From positions 1,716,477 to 1,780,476 of the forward strand of contig ML677478.1 of the NCBI GenBank assembly GCA_007922305.1: a DNA stretch of 64,000 bases, read 5' to 3'. This DNA is from Dermatemys mawii. Taxonomy: Eukaryota > Chordata > Testudines > Dermatemydidae. The notes under the pieces are model-generated. The model had not been told where the DNA came from. It saw only the letters and a program-made list of their open reading frames with translations, and did not search any database. The first letter of the stretch is position 1. Every line of letters starts with the position of its first letter. The position numbers were made by a program, and so were the translations under genes. Below are positions 55,734-64,000 of the stretch, piece after piece.

Positions 55734-56161
55734 CCTCTGCACTTGGGTTTCCCGCATTTCCAGAAAACAGCCAAGCCCCTGAGTGATGTGCTATTCCAGT
55801 CTGGGATGTTCTCAATCTCTCCTTTCAAAGTTGTTCTACTGTGCATAACTAATTAAATAATCCTTGGAACAGAGATGTGAAGTTGAGCATCTCAGCCTCT
55901 AGGATAGTGCTTCTAGCCACCAGCCTTTAAAATCATTCTCTCTCTCTCTCTTTCTCTGGCCCTGTGAAGCTTCCTGTGTTTTGTCCACTGATCTCAGTTG
56001 GGGCCTGCAGACCTTGTTGAAATATAAACAAATTAATAATAATAACAATATAAAAATGAACAATACTACCACGGCTCTGCAAAATTACATTGCAACAGGA
56101 TGGGAATTGAATTCACCTGTTTCCACTCCCCATCACTAAACCAGTACTGAGTTAAGCAGAT
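55734..56161 (-). other. 3' flank of OR8
   Basis: Shared OR 3' flank: CATTTCCAGAAAACAGCC, CTATTCCAGTCTGGGATG, CT-rich tract at 55937-55963, AATTAATAATAATAAC near 56031. No gene or AATAAA on the gene strand. Confidence 0.5.
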
Positions 56162-57100
56162 TCAAGAATTGGTTAGAAGTTTATTCATTGCTTTCCCTAG
56201 GGCATCCTTCACCTCCCTGTTCCTCAAGCTGTAGATGAGGGGGTTCAACATGGGGAGAACCAGTGTGTAAAACACTGAGGCCACTTTGTCTGTGTCCATG
56301 GAATAGCTTGAGGGGGGACGTAAATACATGAAGAGTTGGATGCCATAAAACAGGACCACAGAGGTCAAGTGGAAAGAGCAGGTGGAGAAGACTTTGTGGC
56401 GGCCCTTGGCGGTGGGGATCTTTAGAATGGTTGAGATGATATAGACATAGGAGAGGAGGACAGTCACAAAGCTCGGAACTTGCATGCAGCATATGGAAGC
56501 AAACATTGCAATTTCATTGATGCGGGTGTCAGAACAGGAAAGTGCCCACAGTGGGGGGATGTCACAGAAGAAATGATTGATGATGTTGGATCTGCAGAAT
56601 GACAGCTGAAATGCAAGCCCTGTGTGTATCATTGAATCCACCACCCCCACAGCGTACACCCCAGTCACCAGCTGTTTACAAAGCTGCCTGGATATGGTGA
56701 CCATATAGAGAAGCGGGTTACAGATGGCCACATAACGATCATACGCCATCACAGCCAGCAAGAGGCACACAACATCTGCAAAAATGATACAGAAATACAG
56801 TTGCACTGCGCAGGCAGTGTAAGAAATGCTTTTTCTCTCAGTTATGAAATTCAGCAGCATCTTAGGGAAAATTAATGAGGAAAAGCAGAGGTCACAGAAA
56901 GATAAATGACTGAGGAAAAAGTACATGGGGGTCTGGAGTTGGGGGTCAATCATGATTAACAAGATCATCCCCATGTTCCCCACCAGAGTGATACCATAAA
57001 TCAGGAGGAACACCACAAACAGGGGAACCTGCAGCTCCGGACGATCTGTCAGTCCTGAGAGAATGAACTCAGTCACCTCCGAGTGATTTCCCTTTTCCAT
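56162..57100 (-). CDS. Olfactory receptor OR8 (class II, family 5/8/9-like), intact
   Basis: 312-residue odorant receptor, last gene of the array in this window. NHS 5-7, GN 41-42 (here GNMG), PMYFFL 58-63, C97, [10 protein letters not shown] 118-127 and NPLIYSLRN 286-294 are intact. The intracellular motif before TM6 reads [10 protein letters not shown], with Val for the near-invariant Ala237, and the preceding loop is [11 protein letters not shown] where others have [11 protein letters not shown]5 carries [14 protein letters not shown], related to the QV type of OR4 and OR6. [11 protein letters not shown] and LVTGVYAVG link its N-terminal half to OR1, so it may be a mosaic. Leader 71 nt, acceptor the complement of 57172-57181, intron 622 bp. 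Ligand unknown. Confidence 0.97.
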   Translation of the reverse strand: MEKGNHSEVTEFILSGLTDRPELQVPLFVVFLLIYGITLVGNMGMILLIMIDPQLQTPMYFFLSHLSFCDLCFSSLIFPKMLLNFITERKSISYTACAVQLYFCIIFADVVCLLLAVMAYDRYVAICNPLLYMVTISRQLCKQLVTGVYAVGVVDSMIHTGLAFQLSFCRSNIINHFFCDIPPLWALSCSDTRINEIAMFASICCMQVPSFVTVLLSYVYIISTILKIPTAKGRHKVFSTCSFHLTSVVLFYGIQLFMYLRPPSSYSMDTDKVASVFYTLVLPMLNPLIYSLRNREVKDALGKAMNKLLTNS

Positions 57101-57787
57101 CTCCTCTGAACAGAGATCAGACAGCTACAGAGATGTGGGCAGGTGGATGGTGCAGTGAACCTGTCCCTTCTCTGTAATGAAATAAGTGAAGTTAAATGAT
57201 CAGTTTCTCAATGGATGTCAGTACCTGCTCAAGGAAGGGCTTAGTCCATAGAGCCAGATGTTCACAGCTGGTCATTCCAGGTGTTCGATAAAATATACAC
57301 ACTGCGTAAATACAATGACACACAGGTTAATCATGATCCCCACATGAACACTCCTGTTCACTAATCTGAGCAGAAAACAGTGACTTGTGACTCTGCTGTA
57401 AGAGAATCAGGGTTAAGATTTTCTCAGTTTGAAGAGATTGTGTTTAGCTCAAAAAGGGGTGAGAGTACAAGAGTCTCAATCTTTCTACCATCGTTGGGCA
57501 ATGTGAGCTCTGTGGCTTGGCATGACGGTTTTTGGCAAGTCTTCCTGACAGTTCAAATTAATCTTTGGGGCATTTACTTTATCCTGTATGAAAACCCAGA
57601 GACATTATGTTAAAGCCCTGGCTCCAGAGACTATGCAATTGCCTATTTTATCCAACCAAGGCAGCTTTTCCTTTAGCTGTAGGGGTCAGAGTTGGGACTG
57701 AGGCTTTTAGTGCTGTAGGGTCTGAATTCAATACCTGCCGATCACCACGGTGTCTGTGTGTGTGTGACTGTAATTCAGGACAATAGC

Positions 57788-58008
57788 ACGTACCTGCCGA
57801 GAAGGCAGAGAGAGATGTAGTGGCAATTCCCCATCAATAGAAACTGCCAGTTTGAAGCATTCAGGAAGTTTTATACTGAGAGGTGTGATCTATAGGACAT
57901 GATCCCTGAATCAACTGGGAATAGCTGAGCTCAGAGCCCCGTAATACCTAATTAATGTGTTCAGTGAACCAAAGCCACCATGGTGTAATTGGTGCCCTGG
58001 GGATTAAT
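57788..58008 (-). promoter_or_regulatory. OR8 promoter, non-coding exon 1 and splice donor
   Basis: The composite site at 57986-58008 is the full consensus TAATTGGTGCCCTGGGGA then TTAAT. TATAAAA is the complement of 57869-57875. Exon 1 ends CAG at 57796-57794 with donor GTACGT (complement of 57788-57793), 75 bp from TATA. A further TAATTAAT lies near 57950. Confidence 0.62.
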
Positions 58009-59068
58009 TTGACCTACTCTTTCTTACCGTGTTATTAAACGATTCAATTTGTACCAGCATTGACGGAGTAGGAGGTTAGGGGGTATATTTCATCCTGCTT
58101 TTTTCAGTGTAAGTTGGGTACTGCATAGAGCTGAACCACAAAGGGGTTTACTTTTTTTTGGAGACTTAAATCTTTTGCTAAAAACTTAATATCTCGACTC
58201 GGAAATACCAGAGGGATGCATCAGATACCACACAACACCAATCTCTTCCATGGTCCAAGCTCCCAGACAGAACTACATCCCCCACGATGCATGATGGTCT
58301 CTCTTCTTGCTGAACTGCACTGGAACATCACCAGAGTCCCACAGCCTTGGTTTACGGTGGAAGAGAGCTTGGTATTTTGATGGAAAGCTGATACTTTCCA
58401 GGAAGTATGGAATTTCATGGAAAAAAATAGTTGAATGAAAAATCCAATTTTTCATAAATAATTCTTCTCAAGAAAAATTTTCAAAAAATTTTGAACCATC
58501 GTTAGTGAGAAATTTGGAAATCAAAAGAACAGAGAATTTGGAATCAAAAGAACAGAAAATTAGATACAGCTGAAACTTACCAATTCTTTGTAACAGTAGT
58601 TGATATCTTCTCAGTCATTCCTGGTTTCAGGATCACCTCATAGTCCTGCCCTTGATAGGTGTATTACAAAACCTGTAAGACATGTAAGAATACTCCAGAT
58701 TATCAAGCTATTTACAGCATGCCAATCACCATGGTATCTGTTGTCCTTCCCTTACTAGGTTATTCCCCAATATGGGAAAGAAAGATTCACACATTTCTGT
58801 CTGATGGAGACCATGTGGGGACCAGAGGAGTTCAGGCAGATACCACAGTATGCTACGGACTTCTGCAGTTCACAAACTATCTCTCTGGCATGCATATTAT
58901 TTGCACACAGAGCTCAAGCTTTAAGATGCTAACTAAATCTATGAGTCAACTAGAAATAGTCATGCTCTCACCGCCAATATTAATACAAGTTTTTTCATAA
59001 TGTATGTGAAGTTATAAGATGACACTGTATCATTTTATTAATGCATGTTCCAAACTAAGGTTGGCAAA
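58009..59068 (-). other. Upstream part of the OR8 unit
   Basis: Same order as 2329-3300, with a local tandem duplication near 58505-58560 (AGAATTTGGAATCAAAAGAAC). The transposon site is empty (TAATGTATGTGAAGTTATAAG near 58999). It ends near 59068 (AAGGTTGGCAAACTG) by fusion to the middle of LTR-B. Confidence 0.5.
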
Positions 59069-59720
59069 CTGTATTAGAGATAGATCGGTGTGTTTTAGTT
59101 TATTTTACTTGCTAATTCACTTTGTTCTGTTTGTTATTACTTGGAACCACATAAATCCTACTTTCTGTACTTAATAAAATCACTTTTTACTTATTAATTA
59201 ACCCAGAGTATGTATTAGTCCCGGGTGAGGGGGGGCAAAGAGCTGTGCATATCTCTCTGTCAGTGTTAGAGAGGGCCAACAATCTATGTGTTTACCCTGT
59301 ATAAGCTTTATACAGGGTAAAACAGATTTATTTGGGGTTTGGACCCCATTGGGAGTTAAGCATTTGAGTGTTAAAGACAGGAACACTTCTTAAGCTGCTT
59401 CCAGGTGAGCCTACAGCTGTTAGGAGACGTGGTTTAGACCTGGGTCTGGGTTTGCAGCAGGCTAGTGAGTCTGGCTCAAACCAGGCAGGGCACTGAAGTC
59501 CCAAGCTGCCAGGGAAGAAAAGAAGAAGTAGTCTCGGCGCATCAGTTGGCAGCTCCCGAAGGGGTTGATGTGACCCAACCTGTCACAGGTGCGTGCTCAG
59601 GGCTCTCTGAATGTCCAGTCCTTTAGAGGTGCTTCAAGCTAGGCACCCAGAATCACTATTCACGTTTGAAAAGCTTGACTCCAGTGAGCAGCTTCACTCT
59701 TCTAGCCTTCATCCCCGACC
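59069..59720 (+). mobile_element. LTR-B 3' part plus flank; edge of the OR array
   Basis: TATTAGAGATAGATCGGTGT, TTAATAAAATCAC near 59171, GTATAAGCTTTATACAGGG near 59298 and CCTGTCACA at 59587, then the same flank as after the LTR-B at 6041 (GCTCAGGGCTCTCTGAATG). Similarity to the array stops near 59720. Confidence 0.6.
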
Positions 59721-60343
59721 TCAGACCCAAACCCATAAAGGGAGAGAGTGCTGATGGGAATCAACTCCTAGTAGCCTTCTTTAAACATCACTGTTTCCCC
59801 CCACACTGCCGTGTGAAAGCTCGATCCCCAGCTGCTCTGTGTTAGCAGAACTCAATGGATGCCAGTGGAGTAAGTGAAAATAAGAAATGCTCTATGCACG
59901 TTAATTGCCCAGATCTCCTGCTAATGTACATTGGCCATAAACACTATGTAATTCCATGGGGCCAGACCCCAGCTGGCATAAATCAGTTTGGATCCAGTGA
60001 CACCAGTGGGTTGGATCCTCTGGTGGTGTGAAGCAAAGGAGCCGTATTGAAGTCTCTAGACCACATTATTTGCTGGTGTAACCGACCTCACTCATTTGGA
60101 GCTTTTGGGTGGTGTGAATTGGATTGGTCCCATTGAAGTCAACAGGACAGAGCCACAGCGGGTGTGACTCCTGTGCCGATTGGCACCCGCAGAAGATGTG
60201 ACCTAAAGATCACCAATGCACAGCCTCTTTTGGCTACCTTCTGTATAATGTCCGCACGAATCAGAGCCAGCTGACAATGGCACTTTTATTCATTGTAGCA
60301 AATTTACCTGCACTATTATGATGGGTCCTGCACTTTCTCTTCT
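59721..60343. other. Non-coding DNA beyond the array
   Basis: No gene. 59930-60180 contains phrases such as GGCATAAATCAGTTTGGATC and CCATTGAAGTCAACAGGACA, which look like an old dispersed repeat of reptile genomes, but I cannot name it. Confidence 0.3.
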
Positions 60344-60935
60344 TGTGGGGGGTTCAGGGCACCATTTCTTGCCCCTGAACAGGGTTTTAACTGCCCCACT
60401 AGTATTCTAGAGTAGGGGAGTGGAGAGGGAGGGACCCAGGCCCACCCTCTACTCCGGGTCCCAGCCCAGGAGCCCTGAGGATAGCAGTAAACTATTTGAA
60501 CTAACTATTCCTTCCCCTGGGCTACTTCCCCCTCCTACCCTTCAGCTTGTGGGGCCTCCTGCCCTCTCTCTGCACAAGCCAGGTGTCCCTTTACCTATGG
60601 TCTGGGTCTTCTTAGCTCCCCGCAGCACTTCTTCAGACTCTCCCCTGCTTTACTCCAAACTGCTCTCTGCTCCAACTCTTCCAAACTGCTCTCTGCTCCA
60701 ATTCCTTCAAATTGCTCTCTGCTCCAACTCCTCCAAACTGCTCCAACTCATTTCCCCTGATTGATTGAAGCAGAGGTTTTTTATCATGTGCCTGGCTTCA
60801 GTTACTCTAATTGGCTTCAGGTGCCTTAATTGGTTCCAGGTGCTCCAACCAACTTCTAGTAACTTGCTTCCCTCTACAGGGAATAAGGCTTTCCTCTAAC
60901 ACTCTCCTCCTGCCCTCTGGCCATGCTGTATCACA
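60344..60935 (-). mobile_element. Possible LTR with internal short tandem repeat
   Basis: The complement starts TGTGATACAGCATGGCCAG at 60935 and has a plausible TG...CA span of about 590 bp. Within it 60655-60745 holds three to four imperfect copies of a ~25-bp unit (AAACTGCTCTCTGCTCCAAC). The left boundary is uncertain and no matching 5-bp flanks are seen. Confidence 0.35.
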
Positions 60936-61064
60936 TCATTAAAACTCTCACAAATTATGGTTTTGCATTTGACCAGCTTGAGGCCAGGTGACTTTTTGCC
61001 AGTATAGTAATGTGAGTTAAGCATCTGTTTTTTTAAATAACATTTCTACACCAGAGAAAGCCAC

Positions 61065-61310
61065 AGGGCCTGTCTGCACTTGAACTGTTACAGTGGTACC
61101 GCTGTAGTGCTTCGATGTAGAGGCTATCAATGCTGCTGGAAGGTGTTTTCTTGTTGGCAGAGGTAATCCACCTCCTTGAGAGGTGGTAGCTGGTGCTGTC
61201 TAATAGGGGACTTAACTACATCACTTGGGGTGTGATGTTTTCACACCCTTATTCACAAAGCTAGGTAGATCTAAATTTCTAATGGAAACCAGCCCTAGTG
61301 GAGATGCAGG
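61065..61310. mobile_element. MITE-like element
   Basis: GGGCCTGTCTGCACTTGAAC at one side and GATCTAAATTTCTAATGG-type sequence at the other, with internal paired stretches (AGGTAATCCACCTCCTTGAG; GTGATGTTTTCACACC). It resembles the hairpin MITE found in block X but is not the same copy. No coding sequence. Confidence 0.45.
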
Positions 61311-61342
61311 TATAACGGCAAAAAAAAGAGCTTTTGCTTATA

Positions 61343-61690
61343 TAAAAACAAGGAGGCCTGGTAGTACCTTAAAGAATAACAAATGAATTTGTTTCATTGG
61401 TTAAAACCCACTCATCAGATGCATGGAGTGTAAAATACAGTAGAGAGGTATAAATACACAGCATACAAAAAGATGGGAGTTGTCTTACCAAGTGGAGGGT
61501 CAGTGCTAATGAACTTTTCATATGCTGTGTATTTATATCTCTCTACTGTATTTTTCACTGTATGCATCTGATATGGTTAGTTTTAGCCCACTAAAGCTTA
61601 TGCCCAAATAAATGTGTTAGTCTCTAAGGTGCCACAAGGACTCCTCGTTGTTTTTGTGGATACAGACTAACACGGTACCACTCTGAAACC
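61343..61690. mobile_element. Palindromic retroelement-like repeat with 11-bp target-site duplication
   Basis: Head-to-head arms: left arm with GGCCTGGTAGTACCTTAAAG and right arm TTAGTCTCTAAGGTGCCACA, then GATACAGACTAACACGG and ACTCTGAAACC. The centre pairs GTATAAATACACAGCATA with TATGCTGTGTATTTATATC. Flanks TTTTGCTTATA (61332-61342) and TTTTGCTGATA (61691-61701) are direct repeats with one mismatch. Same family as 8834-9031. It has split an older element that resumes near 61702. Confidence 0.62.
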
Positions 61691-61701
61691 TTTTGCTGAT
61701 A

Positions 61702-62769
61702 CAGATATTTCATTTGGGGAACTGATATAAGTTATACAGGCAAAAATGCTCTTCTGCTTGCATGCACTAAGGCTACAGTAGGCACGTTTGCCACTGTAGT
61801 TATACCAGTATAGCTAAACAGGCGAACCTTTTCTAGGGTAGACTAGGCCTAAACAAATAGCTTTTTCCATTATTGTTCATTTATGCCTCGTCACTCCAGC
61901 CTTTGAAAATTTCTATGTGAACAGGTTTGGAAAGTTCCATTAAACCTGGAAACACCAAGATTCCAGCAAATTAAAAGTTCTATGGGAGCATTTTGCACAG
62001 GGAAAACTTTCAGAGTGAATGTAACATCCTAGCTAAATGCACCCTGCCCCCATCTAGTGACTGGTCCATAGACAAGATAAAAGGAGACTAGCAAAAGTAG
62101 TTACTATGCGCTCAAGGGGTATGGAGCTATGCTTTGGTGCTGAAGATCTTGACTATAAGCAATTAGAACACAGAGTTCTGATGCAGGACATGTTTTCAAG
62201 GCCTTGGGATTTGTGCACAGCTAAATTTCTAGTGGAGCAGTTGCCTGCAAATGGTCATATTGTCCTTGCTTAAATGTGGAGGGCTAAGGAGACAGTGTAA
62301 GGAAAGTTTCCAACATGGAGCCCCTGCAAAGAGAACTGTCACGACTGCATTCTCTTTGCTTTCCTGAGTCCAAGCATCACTCCCTGCTGATCCCCCTTAG
62401 GCTGTGAGCTATCCCCCAAAGTAGGGGGAGAACCAGAAGGAGGTACGGTCATGTTCCCTCTCCCTCTTAGAAAGCAGCAGAGATGACTGGACCTGGACAG
62501 GAGGAGGTGCTGTTCCCTATGGGCCTGCTGTAAGTCCCGCTGATGTTAATAGGTTTATTGATTTCATATCTGGTCCCCATTGATTTCAATGTGAATTAGC
62601 CCCCTCAATACCTATATGGATCAAGGTTGGCTGTGCCTAACAGGCACAATCAGGGCCCGCATGAGTCAAGGAAAAGTCCAGCTCTTCCCTTGCTTCTATT
62701 GAATCTACTGTCCGCACTGGAGGGTGTTGCTAAGGGTTCACCAGTCCCTTCCAGTGAGCTCCGTGTACC
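61702..62769. other. Non-coding DNA with mobile-element debris
   Basis: 61702-61860 looks like the right part of a DNA element interrupted by the palindromic repeat (TATACCAGTATAGCTAAACAG, GTAGACTAGGCCT). From 61860 to 62769 I recognise no gene, RNA or repeat. Confidence 0.3.
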
Positions 62770-63435
62770 ATGAGTGCAGAGGTCAGTGTGACAGGCCCTC
62801 CAGGCTCTTGGCTCTTGGCTGGATCTCCATCTCTTGGTGGGTCCCCATTAAGCACTTCCCCTTCTGAGAGACTCAGGAGCTTTATTGCTCTGCTTACAAC
62901 TTCTCACCCCCAGCCTCTGGCCCTGCTCTCACGCTGCCTGCTACTTGTCCTCCTCCTCCAGCTGCCTGCTACTTGTCCTCCAGCTCCCAGCCGGCTGCCT
63001 CTGGTCGACCTCTGCTCACTCTCAACAGCTCGCTGGCTGACCCTGATCCTCTTCTGCCCTCTGGGTGGCACTGCCCTGTCCGTTCACACGGAGCCCTCTA
63101 CTGTCACGATGCGAAACTTGGGTAGAGACAGCGCTCTCTGGTGGTCATACAAGGACCAGATCCCATCCAAGAATGAACTGCGCCTCAATCCTTTTCCTCC
63201 AGCTAATTCTGGAGTGGGGTGGGAGGTGGGGCCTGACCTCATGAGCCAGCAGGTTCATCACACTGTCTCTATACGGTCCATCATCATAACACACGCTCCC
63301 ACTCCTGTCCCCGGACACTCTCTGCTCCACATTCCTCCTCTGTGTGATGCCTCTCAGATGCTCAAGGGTAGTGTGGAAGCAGAGAAATTCAGTACACCCA
63401 AAAACTATGAGGAATCCTGGCACCTTAGAAACTAA
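62770..63435 (+). other. Open frame of 221 codons, probably not a gene
   Basis: The longest non-OR frame in the window. Composition is Ser/Leu/Pro-rich with a local tandem repeat (CTGCCTGCTACTTGTCCTCC twice, 62935-62984). It has no recognisable domain, and its last ~11 codons lie in the palindromic repeat. The GC-rich, repeat-containing context makes a chance frame or a decayed element more likely than a gene. Confidence 0.15.
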
Positions 63436-63510
63436 CACATTTATTTGGGTTTAAGCTTTTGTGAGCTAAAACCCACTTTGTCAGCTGCATGGAGAAGCAG
63501 TACACTCAGT
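63403..63510 (-). repeat. Palindromic-repeat family, single-arm fragment
   Basis: AATCCTGGCACCTTAGAAAC, TAACACATTTATTTGGG and GAGCTAAAACCCACTTTG are the complement of the right arm at 61583-61645. Only one arm is present. Confidence 0.6.
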
Positions 63511-64000
63511 CCATGCAGTGCTTCCTCGCTCAGTATTGTCCACAGTGAGCTTGGAACCACTGCGCAGAGTAAGGCACCTCTGGGAAGGAAATGATCTGGG
63601 GACCTGGGCCTTTCTTTAGGATGGAGATTACAGGAAAAACCAGTCCCCCTGGAGCACACAAAGCTCACGGTGTATAAGCAATTCTGCCCATGTTGTTCCA
63701 TTCCATCGCACCTCAGGCTTTATCAGCTGAAAGGAATTCAGTGAAATTACACTTGCAATATTTTCTGGAAAAGACTTTAGCAGAGCTCTACCAGGTGTGG
63801 GGGGAGCAAAGACTGAAACATCGGGGGGGGGGGCAGGGCTGTAGCACAACAGGATTGAGGGGCATCAGCAGAGCTGTGTGGACAGGCTCTGACTGCAATT
63901 CCAGGGGATCCAGGCAAAGAATTCGTGGGGTTATTATAGGTCAGATCTATCTATGTAAGTTACTTATGTGGCTCCTATTATCACAGTGTCGGACCACCTG
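63511..64000. other. Non-coding, unassigned
   Basis: No gene, RNA or repeat recognised apart from a G-run at about 63822-63833. Short frames on the minus strand have no visible domain. Confidence 0.3.

Overview
This is vertebrate nuclear DNA carrying part of a tandem olfactory receptor (OR) cluster, most likely from a turtle. The coding content is seven intact intronless class II OR reading frames of 312 codons each, one OR pseudogene (nonsense codon plus 15-bp deletion) and one orphan OR fragment (first 34 codons). All belong to one subfamily resembling families 5/8/9. The turtle assignment is an inference from the repeats: CR1 LINE 3' ends, a tRNA-derived SINE with a CR1-like tail of the kind known from cryptodiran turtles, and many long solo-LTR-like and MITE elements. 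No protein-coding gene other than ORs can be supported.

Layout: OR1 515-1453 (-), OR2 6587-7525 (-), pseudogene 15915-16838 (-), OR4 23094-24032 (-), OR fragment 24563-24673 (-), OR5 31350-32288 (+, the only inverted copy), OR6 39969-40907 (-), OR7 47484-48422 (-), OR8 56162-57100 (-). Spacing is 6-9 kb because the array grew by segmental duplication of a unit made of an LTR-like repeat, the OR 3' flank, the OR, its promoter and intron, and a distal non-coding block. The array ends near 59.7 kb; the last 4 kb holds only mobile-element debris.

By comparing copies I could derive a shared gene structure. About 830-900 bp upstream of each ATG lies a conserved site combining homeodomain-type TAATT/ATTAAT cores with a CCC-NN-GGG core like the Olf/EBF site. 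About 110 bp nearer the gene is a TATA box (TATAAAA), and about 75 bp after it an exon-1 end at a donor (CAG/GTACGT). An intron of roughly 560-635 bp follows, then an acceptor (TTCATTACAG) usually 71 nt before the ATG. OR4 lacks its own exon 1 and promoter: the orphan fragment and its promoter have been fused in front of it.

Between genes the DNA is a mosaic. Recurrent parts are two related 1.1-1.2 kb LTR-like repeats (called LTR-A and LTR-B here), a third LTR (LTR-C), CR1 tails followed by CA-rich minisatellites and a MITE-bearing block ('block X'), Tigger/mariner-like, hAT-like and Harbinger-like elements with recognisable target-site duplications, a palindromic retroelement-like repeat, and a decayed endogenous retrovirus segment. 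Repeat names are local labels; no database could be searched.
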